Shown here in pieces: positions 52,771 through 64,000 of a stretch of 64,000 nt of DNA. The translations under genes and the position numbers were made by a program. Source of the stretch: Atrina japonica (Eukaryota; Mollusca; Bivalvia; Pterioida; Pinnidae); the NCBI GenBank assembly GCA_030159075.1, contig BROG01000153.1, forward strand, positions 338,501 to 402,500, given 5' to 3'. The notes beneath the pieces are model-generated. The model did no database searches, had not been told where the DNA came from, and saw only the letters and a program-made list of their open reading frames with translations. Position 1 is the stretch's first letter; every line of letters starts with the position of its first letter.

Positions 52771-53130
52771 TAACATCTATTATACAAAACTCTTTTGTAT
52801 ACAAAAATGGAAATCGCAGATATAAATATTTGGTGTTAGGTCATGAAGAACCTTATTTTGTCAAGGAACACTCTGATTCCAATAACAAGTACACTGAAGA
52901 CGATATTATCAAGATGCTTGGGTTTCTATTAGACAACATCTTCGTGGTTTTTGCGGGAAAAGTTTTCCCATCCCATGGCATGCCAGCAGAAGACGCTGAC
53001 TCCTTCCGGACACCTGGTCTTATCCCGTTTGGGATTTGTAATTGTTCTTCATGTTAAGACCATTTGCACCATCTAATTCGTCGTGTTATAACACTTGAGT
53101 TTTGATTATTGATTGGTACTTCTTCAATTT
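52771..53130 (+). mobile_element. Naiad-type element fragment, same subfamily as the 34-36.7 kb copy
   Basis: Reads KYLVLGHEEPYFVKEHSDSN and NKYTEDDIIKMLGFLLDNIF, then VVFAGKVF, which closely match the 34.7 kb RT. It then jumps into the 3' tail (catctaattcgtcgtgttat, gattattgattggtacttct) shared with 36650-36720. The segment with GIPMG and YIDD is deleted. Confidence 0.8.
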
Positions 53131-54298
53131 TACTTGTGAAGTGGTCTCCTAAGCGAGGTGTTCTTTAGGCGTGGCTCCACTGTATAGAGGTTCATATACT
53201 TTTTTGTCAAGTTCTGAGCTTTTGAGTTTATTTTAAGATACTGTACATATAGTAAATCCATATAACCTGGCGGTATGGAGTCTTATGAACCCTTTCTTGA
53301 CCTGGACGAGTTTAACTTTTAGGTAATAAAGCATAACGTTAAAATTATACGGACTAGAGTAATTGTATCTACTTGTTGTCATACATAAGAGACTATCCTC
53401 TACAAAAACATGGCAAGCGTAGCGAGCCGAAAAAAAGTGAAGAATGAAATATGGCGAGCAAAGCGAGCCGAAAATTTTTAAACATTAATTAATTTTCACC
53501 ACAACTTTGGGACCAGTAAAGGTCAGATTATTTATTTTCTTGCTAATCGAGGACAGACTACTTATTTTCAATACTTTCATGGCCAGAATATTTATTTCCA
53601 AAATTTGTTAGCCCCCTCTCAGAATCAAATGGTCGTCCCCTTACGAGAAAACTTACGATAAATTTTAACCGTAAGTCAACGAGTGATCCCAGCTACTCTT
53701 ACGAGCGACATTAGTTGTTGCTAGGTGTGTATTTGTTGCCATCAGATATGAGTTATTAATTTTTTATCAGGAGAATGAATATTAAGAGAAAATTTCAATT
53801 TTTGTTGTACGTGTGAAACATAATCTTACGAGCCCTTTCGTGAAATTGACGTAAAAAAAAACTTAAGATAATCGTACGATGTAATCATAAGGGTAATCGT
53901 AAGATTTTTGTGAAATGAGTTACCGATTCTTACCATCATAGGTATTTTCTGCTAGGGTAAAATGATGCAGATATGCAGAGTAGGACTAAAATGGTACAAT
54001 TGAAGTCTGTCCTTTTTTTACAGACATCCTAAGCGTATTTATAAATATGAATTTTCTGAAGCTAATGTTGTATACCGCATGAATACTGTATGTACCCGTT
54101 CAAATTTTGCCATTTTCGCCCTTATATTAGAGGAGGAATTTCAAATGAAAGCGATATTTTCAAGTTAATTAATTGCATCACGGACGCAATACCATCCATG
54201 CGACTTTGGTGATTTAGGGCAAATGTAAAATGAATGAATGTTTTTTTTCAATAGACGAAGATAAAAAAAAAAAATGGATTATGATGGTGTAAATCAAC

Positions 54299-54338
<40 letters not shown>

Positions 54339-56370
54339 AGAGCCGTATTTCCAAAATAGTATAACATGCCAATACTAGTTATTCTTATAACACTTTCTGT
54401 CAATCCAAACAAACAAGTGTTGAGCGACGCTTTGTAACTGGAATAATGAAACTAATCATTATTTTGTAATTGACTAGTATGCTATCCTAAAATGTTTTTG
54501 AATAATTCCAAGGTGATGTTTATTTAAGAGGATGTTAGGCAGAAGCAAACATTGTTTAATATTCTTTCGTGTGACCTAGCCGTTGATATCTTTTAATGTT
54601 CTTACATATGTTTATATTTCCGTGACTAAAGTACACCAAATATCCTTTGAACAGACACATAAGTGCATTTTGTTTTTAATTCTTCAGATGTAATTGACTA
54701 CAACGCATTTGAAAAACTACGGTAACGTAGATCTAATTGTCAATCTGTTCTTTCTAATATCGACGACCGCTAATATCAAGCTACACGCAAAATATTCTCG
54801 TATTCTAGTTATTCTGAAGTCTGTTGAGTAAAAGAAACCTTTAATGAAAGAGTTAGTGTGTATAGTTGTAGCAAGTTATACAAGGAAAATAACGAAAAAT
54901 GGCATGTACCGCCAAATATCGATTCCAGACAGATACAGTGTAGATATTTGAATGTTCCAAGACAAAGTCTCCATGTAGTCGCATCCGAGAGTCTACTTAG
55001 AGTGTATGAAGAGACGGCATAGTAACAGTAGTCAAAAAGACGGCTTTAAAAGGTAAGGCATTTATATGTTTTATTATAAAGTATATTGACATTTTCTCTA
55101 TAATATTCGTGCAAGAAATTATGCAATATTTCAGTATCGCTGAAAAGTGTATCGCGTCGAATTCTAAATGTTTTATGCTACCTTGGATTTAATATTGATA
55201 TGGGATATGTGGGAGTATCACAGACCGTAATTAAAACTTTTGTATATTAACTTGTGTAGGTAGTTAATACTAAATCTGTGGGATCTGTCGTTGAAAGTGA
55301 ATTGTATACATAGTGAGAGATAATGTACAGTAGTGTTGCGCTATTGAGTGTGATTGTAAAGAGTTTATATTGATATTTAAGCGCTAACGCATGAGTCTGT
55401 TGCTGATGATTAAATTACCTATCGCACTACATCAAGCTGATGTATATTATATATATAAGTAAGACTACAGATAAAATACATACAATTATACAAACTTTTT
55501 GTGTGTCTCTTTAATCTATGACGTAAATTATATTTGAGTAGAGATTCATTATTTCGTCACAAGCGAGCTAGGTATTTTCATATCTCCATGGCACCTGCTC
55601 TCGCTGATGGATTTGACCAAAGGACCGTGTTTGTCGACTTTTCATCGTTTTGTCTAATGTACTTTGCCACTTTTTTATAATTGTTAGAATTTGTTGAAAT
55701 ATTTTCATAGAAGAGATACCGGAAAATCAACAAAAAATACACTGGGTACCAAAATACCGTCAAACATAGTGATGGTACTAAGGGAGATATTGGAGCCCGA
55801 TTTTTAGAACAACATTTCATAATTTACTTTTTTCGGGTAATATTAGATGTTTAAAGTGGTGTATATTTTCTAAATATCATAACACTAATCTTTGAACCTA
55901 TATCACGAAAAGATACACAAAAACTTATTGTATGCTATGGGAAACCAATCTAGTAATAAACTGATGATAATGCTTGATTATTTTAGCTTTATACAAAGGG
56001 GCTTGAAAAGATATTTATTTGAAAATAACCAGTCAACTTTGTTGACGAGACCATTACTAAAATGTTATGCAGTTTAGTAAATTTCTAATTTTCTAAATGA
56101 ATTGATTGATATATAAATAGTCAAACACGTATTTATATAAATAAATAAAAAACTAAATTTTTCAAAATTTTTATAATGATGATATATTCCATTCTTGTTT
56201 TTTTATATGATATTTATGTCGCAGTTTAATATTATATTACCGTTCTTGATATCTAAATTATAATATTAAACTTGTAATCATTATCATATTTTGTTGTTTG
56301 TGATTTTATATCACATGTTCCAGTTGTTCGAATGTGTTCAGTATGTAATGCTATTTAGTAGCATCTAAAT
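53131..56370. other. Non-coding stretch with dispersed repeats, no gene seen
   Basis: Contains a dispersed family at about 53255-53340 (ccatataacctggcggtatg; compare 63580), 'agcgtagcgagccgaaaa' motifs at 53410-53480, inverted 'cttacga/tcgtaag' phrases at 53640-53910, a 'gggcgaa' repeat at 54095-54245 and a 32-base A run at 54301-54332. Around 55040-55055 there is a donor-like aaaaggtaaggc after a short non-coding stretch, too weak to call. Confidence 0.5.
54095..54245. repeat. Dispersed 'gggcgaa' repeat, copy
   Basis: Contains ttgccattttcgcccttata, gaggaggaatttcaaatgaa, agcgatatt, ccatgcgactttggtgattt and agggcaaatgtaaa. Confidence 0.5.
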
Positions 56371-56374
56371 TTGA

Positions 56375-56595
56375 ATGTTGAGTGAGTTACCTGTTCGATA
56401 GAGTGGTTGCTGTGTCGTCTGAACCAGTTGTGACAAGGATTTATTCCCGACTTGTTTCATTTGACTTGACTATGGACTCGCATCGGATGTGACCAGTCAA
56501 ATTCCAGAAGTCGGTGTTTGTCTAATGTTCACCAGATTTGTATAATTATATTTGATTCCTAAATAAACTGAAGATAAATACTTTGATACCCGTGG
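56375..56595 (+). mobile_element. Older Naiad 3' tail
   Basis: gttacctgttcgatagagtg, gttgtgacaaggattta, cttgactatggactcgcatc, ggtgtttgtctaatgttcac and cagatttgtat match the tail at 61440-61620. It is diverged and ends just before the 60-bp direct repeat. Confidence 0.6.
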
Positions 56596-56597
56596 TT

Positions 56598-57220
56598 TCC
56601 GTTGTGACTAGCAAAACAATTATCGCTGCAATGCATTATTGAAGCTTAATCTGTTTATGGTCGGTATAATAGTCTTGTTTGCGACTACTCTGTTTCACTA
56701 AGTGAAATGTTGAGTTGCCTTTTCGTTGGCGGTTGTTGAGACGTCTGTACCAATTGTGACGAGGATACACTCCTCACGTGTTTCAATGGACTTGACTGTG
56801 GACTCACGGCGGGTGTGACCGGTCGGCAGGGATGCTTACTCCTCCATGGCACCTGATCCCACCTCTTGGTTTCCAGAGGTCCGTGTTTGTCCATTTTTAC
56901 CGGATTTGTATCTATGTCCTGGACATCCTATTGATTTATACTTTGGTATCTGAGATTTTTATATTTTATACTTACCCGGTGTATAAATCGTGTGGCATTT
57001 TCTGATATGTTTGTTATGATATCCTCTGTAATTCGATATCAAAATGCTCTCTGTACATAATTTCTAATTTCCTGTTATCTGATACAAACAGTGAAAACAC
57101 CATACCTGTCAGAAACTGGATAATAGGTTTCGCCAGGGATCACTTTTAAGTAGTCAGGTATCCGTTGTGACTAGCAAAACAATTATCGCTGCAATGCATT
57201 ATTGAAGCTTAATCTGTTTA
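56598..57220 (+). mobile_element. 5'-truncated Naiad insertion flanked by a perfect 60-bp direct repeat
   Basis: Direct repeats 56598-56657 and 57161-57220 are identical over 60 bp (start tccgttgtgactagcaaaac, end gaagcttaatctgttta). Between them, 56658-57160 starts inside the RT C-terminus (the FYGR.NSL.CDYSVSLSEML region), continues with the conserved tail to about 56970 and ends with about 190 bp of further sequence. The likeliest reading is a long target-site duplication. Confidence 0.75.
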
Positions 57221-57224
57221 CATA

Positions 57225-57320
57225 ATGGATTGGTCTGTATTTTGCAAAGGACTTTCTGTTGGCAGATTAGTTTGGGAAGACATCCAGCGAAAATTGGACA
57301 CAATAAGAAACAGTTATACA
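57225..57320 (+). CDS. Speculative first coding exon (32 codons)
   Basis: An ATG at 57225 (context cataATGG) opens 32 codons, MDWSVFCKGLSVGRLVWEDI and so on, ending exactly at a consensus donor gtaagt at 57321 in phase 0. It starts 4 bp after the 60-bp repeat that flanks a Naiad tail. I recognise no family and see no following exon in the window. It may be chance. Confidence 0.25.
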
Positions 57321-57462
57321 GTAAGTTGAATATACTAGAAAAAAAACCTCACAATTTGAACATTGTTGATTTCATGTAAAAGGTTTTTTTTTAAAATGAT
57401 AAACAGAATACGAATACAATTTAGAAAAGTAATAATCTAGAGTTGTGATAACATAATGACAC

Positions 57463-57618
<156 letters not shown>

Positions 57619-58429
57619 GTACTAAAACTATTTTGATAAATTGAAATGATTAAACAAACTAGACTATCTGATGAAACGATATAGGATATACATTTTTTGT
57701 TTTTCACTTATATCAGTAAAAATATTTTTATTTTGACAATTGCTTGCTTTACAAATTTATTTGAAATTCATGATTTAATGCGACTTAGACTATACAATTT
57801 ATCACTTATTTACAAAACTGTGATATTCAATATTTATCATTCTAAAAGAGATTTGATAAAAATCCTCTGAGAATAATTTGTTACAGTAACTGATTTTGTT
57901 ATGATTGTATCGTTATGCATTTACTTTTCATGTGACTTTTGCTATCTAACTGTAAAGTGCCTGCTATTCGTTAGTGATGCATACCTCGTAGGAATACATC
58001 GATGGGCACATTGCTGACAGATATAGACCATTTCAGTGTTTGGAAATGCAACATTTCTCTTACAAAACAGTGTGTGTAGACAGACTCACAACAAAATGTT
58101 AATAATGAAACAGAATGATATATAGACCATCTACTACAAGGTTTCTCGGTCAATGATTCAATACTGCAATGAGAATTCAAGTTTTTCTGGAATCAATTAA
58201 ACATTGTACTACAAAGGACGGAATATACATTATATCATAAATTGTAAGAAGGTCCGGTTGAGGGTCAGAAAATAAATATTATATTCTCTAGCCAAATGAG
58301 ACATTTTCTAATATCCCCGACATTACATACTTAACGCCTTGTTTATCTTGTCCCAAAGATGTCACATCGTCCATACCTCACAAGAAGGTAATTCAATACA
58401 CATAATCAATATAAGAGACAAATGCAAAC

Positions 58430-58960
58430 GTTTTTTATAAATCCGTCTTTATACGGGGACGTATTATTGTATAGCGATGTCCGTCCGTTTGTCCGACACA
58501 TAATTTCTTTATGCCTTTCAGGGATATGTTCATACCTCACATAAAGGTTGTACACGAAATTTGGTGTGTCATGACCTTGACTTGTACAATAAAGATCCAG
58601 GTTATCGTGACATTCTATAAAATATTTTTGTCCGGAGCATATCTCACATTTCATAAAAGGGGATTTATTAAAACATAACACGATAGTTATTCTCAGTGAG
58701 GCACTGTGTAATGACCTTGATGTCATACCTCAGAGGACAATGTCACATGAGAGTCTGTGAAATATTTTGTCATATCTCGCACACAACAAATAAAGGTGTT
58801 TTCAAAATTCATTGAAAAGTTGTATCAATAAGGCTGTGTGTCATGACCTTGACATGTTTTATCTCTAAGGTCAAGGTAATTTGACCGGAGCATACATTAA
58901 ACACTACAAAAGGAAATTATTTCAATAAGGCGGAATGTCATAAAGGTAATACCCCAACGT
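58430..58960. repeat. Dispersed repeat with spaced 'gaccttgac' motifs
   Basis: cgtctttatacggggacgta, ttggtgtgtcatgaccttga, aaatatttttgtccggagca, gctgtgtgtcatgaccttga and ctctaaggtcaaggtaattt recur at about 60-300 bp spacing. A fragment with similar phrases is at 15780-15850. It looks like a repeat family I associate with mollusc genomes. Confidence 0.45.
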
Positions 58961-59121
58961 AGATCTATTATGGTATCGCGATGTCATTTTCTATTTACTA
59001 AATTCAACCAAAATCCAACAATATACAATAAGATTCACTTCCATGTTTTTATCACAGTTCAACCGTCACAACATACGTATATACAGAATTATCGTGAACA
59101 GCGTTTAATAACCAAACAAAT

Positions 59122-59275
59122 ACAGTCAAACCTGCATTAAAAGCCACCTCTGAATAAAGGGCACCTGCCTATAAAGGTCATTCATACATTATCTTCGTTA
59201 ACATTTTTATAATGAATAAACCTCTGTATAAAGGCCAATTGAATATAACAGCTACTCTTGCGTGTTACCCTCAGC
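59122..59275. repeat. Dispersed 'cagtcaaacctg ... ataaaggtca' repeat
   Basis: atacagtcaaacctgcatta, cacctctgaataaaggg, cctataaaggtcatt and tctgtataaaggcc match the family at 2420-2605. Confidence 0.5.
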
Positions 59276-60605
59276 AACGTTAAATAAATTTCAAACAGAG
59301 GAACAAAACTGCTGACTGTTACACACGCCGTCTACATTTGTTGTAAACATGGCAAATCAAGGAGATTTTCGTGTTGATACTTTACATTGTTAAAATTTGA
59401 TATTAATTACACAAGAATCTTAGCAAATATGTTTGAAAGGAAATTAATATATATGTTTATAATATGGGTTTATATTTGTCTGCGGACATTTGGTGAAGAA
59501 TTGTGAGTGATGCGGTTGCTAATCTAAATCAAACTGATAAATACATTTATATGTAAACAAACTGGTTTTAAGCAATCCATGTGCGACAAAAATAATCAGG
59601 CGCCCAAAATGGAGCTAGATTGTGTTATTTATATTCGAGCTGATGATTTTATTCCTGGGTAATCTTTCCTTTAGGTAGAACCATTCTGAATTCCTAAAAA
59701 GTAGGATAGAGATCGTTTACAGCATTTACATGTTTGACAAAACATTTATGTTTAGTATTACACCTTGTCGTATACCATTATTCGTTTCGTGACTGTACAT
59801 CTATTGAAAAGTCGATATAAACTGTTAATGTCTCATATCTAATAATTTGTATTCTTCTGAAATCCACAAGAAATATTTAAAAGTCCCAAATCGATAACGA
59901 TGTAAATTGTACAGATATTTAGGATAAAACAATTATATGCATCACACAATTATTATTGTGATATTTTTATAGAACAAGACAAGTCATTTTCTCTCTGGAC
60001 TTTATTTTCATTTTCGCCATCTTGTACGATATTTGTGATATATGTTGTACAATGCATAGATAAAATCGATATCTACAATGCAACACAAATTTGGTTTCTC
60101 AAAATTAATAAAATTTTAGTAGGAGCCTGCCATAAGTGTTGGTAATTACAAAATATCGATTTTCTGGAGGTAACACTTTAAATGTAAAACTTATATGTTA
60201 ATATACATGAGAAAGTATTGATAGTCAGTATAATTGTATTTTTCGTAGGTAAAATGTGCGAAATGTGACAAAATATTTCGCAAAATTTATAAAAAATTGT
60301 TCACGCCTCTGGTAGGTTTTGATTGATTTACTCCACTTTTCCAGAGATATACGTAGGATCGCCAACTACTATCTATCTTTAATGCAGCTCCGGAATTGAA
60401 TTATCCGAGTACAGCTGCCCGATATATTCCACCTGTTCGTCATTGACCATGAAGAGTCTCCGATTGCAAACTCGTTCAACGGGGCTGACATCTTAGGAAC
60501 CACTTTCTCGTTGGACGAGAAATCACGAGTCACGCGGATAAATTTGTTTCTATTAAAATAACTTAGTTTAACTACAAATCGGTACCATTTTTCTCTAATT
60601 CGTAG

Positions 60606-61645
60606 TATAAAAACATACGACTTTTCTTCTCTTTACACAACCACTCCAAATGCAAAATTAAGATAATTTTATGGCATCATCAACAACTGTTTTTTTTTCA
60701 CTAAAAGCGGTACCCTAAAATTTAAATATCTAATCATTGGTTATCTTAATATTTATTTCATCCATTACCACTCTGACGCTACACATAAATACATTGAAAA
60801 TGATATAAGAAAAGATGCTGGCATTCTAATAGACGATAAAGTGAAATGTTTGGAAATCTGGTCTTTCAGCAAACTGTCGGCATACTCATGGGATCCAATT
60901 GTGTTCCTTTATTGGCTTACCTGTTCCTGTATTCATACGAAGCAGACTTCATTCGTAAGCTTCTAAATCAAAAGAAGAAAAATCTAACGGTGTCCTTTAA
61001 TTTGACATTTAGATATATCGACTAGGATGTTTATTAAATTAATAAAGACAATTTTCATATGATGTCAATTCAATATATCCCAACGAACTAAAAATTAAAG
61101 ACACCACAAAATCAAGCACATACGCTTCCTAAATGAACATTTTACTTACTATAGACAAATACGGGAAGTTTACAATCGGGCTATACAGCAAACGTGACGA
61201 TGTCGGCTTTCCCATTAATTTGTAATTTTCCACATTAACGTAGTAATATTACCTGTTTATATCCCATAAATGATCCGATATGTCGGGGCGTGGTTTGCAT
61301 GTGGACATTTCATATACAGAAGTGATATACTAACTGACAAGTTATTGACGCAGGGATATAAAAAACTGCGTTTCTATTTCAACGTTCCCAAATTTTACGG
61401 TCGGCATAATAGCCTTATTTGCGATTACTCTGTTTCACTAAGTGAAATGCTGATTTACCTGTTCGATAGCGGTTGTTGACTTGTCTGTACCAACTGTGAC
61501 GAGGTTTTCTTTGACTGGTAAACAGGGAATGCTTATCACTCATGACACCTCATCCCACCTCTTGATTTCCAGAGGTCCGTGTTTGTCCAATGTTAACCAG
61601 ATTTGTGTATTTTATCCTGGATACCTTAAAGATATGTTATTTTTT
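60606..61645 (+). mobile_element. Degenerate Naiad-type element, same subfamily as copy 1
   Basis: Fragments: acttttcttctctttacaca (the DFS.LYTT motif), gtcggcatactcatgggatc followed by caattgtgttcctttattgg (GI.MGSNCVPL), YVGAWFACGHFIYRSDILTD, KLLTQGYKK and HNSLICDYSVSLSEMLIYLF at 61280-61470. The 3' tail follows to about 61645. Many stops and gaps; 5' truncated. Confidence 0.8.
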
Positions 61646-63049
61646 ATATTTCGGTGCGATGCGATTTCATTTCACCATTCCAAATATTATGGGATACATT
61701 GCATAAATGACGTTAACAACATAAACGACACGCTGCTTCCAAGGATATTCTTCTAACATATTGTCTTCTATATGTTTATATTTAATCTGACCGATATTTT
61801 ATCTTTATTCTTGTTCTTGACATTCTAAAATGACGCTTCCTATTGTATGGTAAAACATGAACAAATTGCATTCGACAAAAGTACCAGTTGTGATTAGTGC
61901 TATCAAAAATCAATAAAGGAAAAAAGAAGAATTGTAAATAACTTTTATTTAGGCATTGTAACATCTATTACGTTTCAATGATGTTCTTCGGAAGCCTTTA
62001 AAAGCAAGATGGAAAAAGAAACTCTGGGGAATTTTATCGTGTCGGAGCTATTAATACGGCTTCAAACTTGATATATGTTTTGATAATAGTATTAGTGAAT
62101 GAATTGTAATGCAATGCAAATAGGTTCCCCATGGAACAAATGTACATAAATATCATTCCGATCTTACGGGTGCAGTCGTAATTCATTTTCTGCTTCATTT
62201 CCAGTTGAAGTAAATATTACAAATCGTATATATCATATAAGGTCGTCGTTGGTGATGCCAAATTAACAAAATGCAATTATTGGTGTTATTGCTGTTCTAT
62301 TGGTGTTATATGCCACGATCAATTAATTATTCAGTTATATAATGGCTACAAGGTTTTAGTGGAAAAGGAAAATACCCGATTACGATGTACCAGGAAAGAG
62401 GTTAAGTACCTTCGTAATTATCGATTTTTTCTACTGAATCTGGTTCAGATGCCAGTTACCTAAGACGTTACTGCAAGTTCCGATTTTGGGAAGAACATAC
62501 GGATATTTCTAATAAGTCCCCAAATCGAATATTTTCTTTACTTAATAATTTTCCCATAGTAAACAAAAACTTGGTATGGAAAGTAGATTGATATCAATAA
62601 AACATAGGATTTATATATTCCCTCACCGACATTCGACAATATTTACTAGATACATGGAATTTTGAAACGTTTATCAATGACATTACTCTTTAGCGACAGC
62701 GTTTTGTAAACACACCTTGACTATTTCATATAAAAATGGAAATGCATGTATCTGTATATTTAATTTGAATCAATAATTGCTTATTGCACAGAGACGATAC
62801 AAAAAGAGAGGGGTGGGGCTTAAAATACAATATAAGCGACTCCAATTTATATGAATATTTTATTTTTCGTTTGATCTTCAACAGCACATTGAACGTTTAC
62901 CTAGTTCCGAGCAAACAGAAACTTTACAAAATATCTAAATTCAATAATTATTTGTTATTCAGTTAGTTTACACAATAATGGATACAATTTTAAAAACAAA
63001 CAACATTCCTCTCAAGTGTTATAGTATCATGTTTAGTTACATGCGTATG

Positions 63050-63137
<88 letters not shown>

Positions 63138-64000
63138 CATGTGTTAAATTTGTGTCTGCGAAAAATAATCTGAATTTTGAATTTTTTTATTTCGATGTAT
63201 CACCGATAATCATAAATGTTCATGGATACATTCAGAAGTAGGTTCCGTTCCATGTAATGTTTATATACATGAAATTAATGTACACCACGACAGAAAAGTA
63301 ATTGAGTCTTTTGCGAACAAATCCACTGGTAATTCAAGAAGACGATGATACCACAGTTATTGATCAAAGTCCACACAGAGTGTACACCATAAATATTGTT
63401 AGGATTGATTTGACAGAATTTTTGATTGGAATGGTACTAAATGTAGTCGCCATTACTTTCAATGTTTTACACTGATTTAAATTTACCACTGTTACGCTGC
63501 AAGGTCATCTTCATGAATACGCGAAATATTAGACTTTCGTCGTTTACTTGATGAAAAAAAAAATATAAATAGTACAGTAAAACCCATATAACATGGCGGG
63601 GTGGAGTCTTGTGAACCCTTTCGTGACCTAGGTGAGTTTATAATATAGGACATTAACATAACACAAGTAGAAGTAATGTTTACTACTTGTCACCATATGC
63701 AGAGTTATCCAGTTGATGATCAAACTCTTCCCGTGCAGTCTGTCATAACCGATATTGACTATATAATAATAAAATGTTACTCCGGCCCGCTAAGTTATAT
63801 GAACTGGGCAATAAAGTGTCGGAAGGCACAAACGATGTAGGTTAGCCTTAGGTAGTTATAACATTGGTGTATTATCTTAAACTACATACCTCTCTCCTTT
63901 CTATTAAAATGGTCTATTTATTGGTTAAAGAGTGAAAGTGGGCGATCCTGTCTGACTTGGGCTAATTAATTTTGTCATTAACGTCACTGACTGACGTAAG
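61646..64000. other. Non-coding stretch to the window end, no gene seen
   Basis: Holds a long TA microsatellite at 63053-63133, a dispersed repeat at 63575-63660 (cagtaaaacccatataacat, gtgaaccctttcgtgacc; related to 53255 and 37190) and, at 63740-63810, a relative of the 'ttactccgccccgccatctta' stretches at 6205 and 11190. Confidence 0.55.

Overview
The window is eukaryotic DNA from an invertebrate, most likely a bivalve mollusc. It is AT-rich, intron-rich and full of microsatellites. Its genes are split by GT-AG introns. It carries two tRNA-headed SINE families, Penelope-like elements of the permuted Naiad type and a Ty3/gypsy element. The bivalve assignment is an inference from the repeat types; nothing here fixes the species.

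Layout. (1) 1.8-6.5 kb, plus strand: the last five coding exons of an unrecognised gene with a charged, Ser/Asn/Gln-rich tail, followed by a probable 3' UTR holding a Tigger-like MITE. (2) 9.3-41.4 kb: three five-exon cytosolic sulfotransferase (SULT) genes, A (minus, 300 aa), B (plus, 298 aa) and C (minus, 296 aa). They have identical intron phases and nearly identical exon lengths, so they form a tandem gene family. (3) 19.1-26.0 kb: a 6.9 kb Ty3/gypsy retrotransposon sitting just upstream of SULT-B coding exon 1, in a TA/TG microsatellite. It has LTRs, a tRNA-Leu-type primer site, an unusual extra first ORF resembling an SGNH/GDSL hydrolase, then gag, protease, RT, RNase H and integrase, broken by three small frame changes. 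(4) 44.3-44.7 and 50.4-50.8 kb: remnants of a fourth SULT copy. The first matches the SULT-B upstream region and the end of exon 1, without the retrotransposon. The second matches SULT-B intron 4. (5) Naiad-like copies: a fairly complete one at 34.1-36.7 kb with an N-terminal GIY-YIG domain before a CxC motif and RT; decayed ones at 16-17.9, 52.8-53.1 and 60.6-61.6 kb; and several isolated 3' tails. One tail is flanked by a perfect 60-bp direct repeat.

The rest is introns and intergenic DNA rich in simple repeats, foldbacks and MITEs. From 41.4 kb to the end I find no intact gene, only one speculative first exon near 57.2 kb.

How the parts relate: the SULT genes presumably encode PAPS-dependent cytosolic enzymes. 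The mobile elements have shaped the cluster, by insertion at the SULT-B 5' region, by insertions into SULT introns, and probably by fostering duplication and loss. The observations most worth checking are the SGNH-like ORF with its apparent splice-controlled start, the paralogous empty site, the 60-bp repeat around a Naiad tail, and the palindromic GTGATATCAC arrays in a SULT intron.
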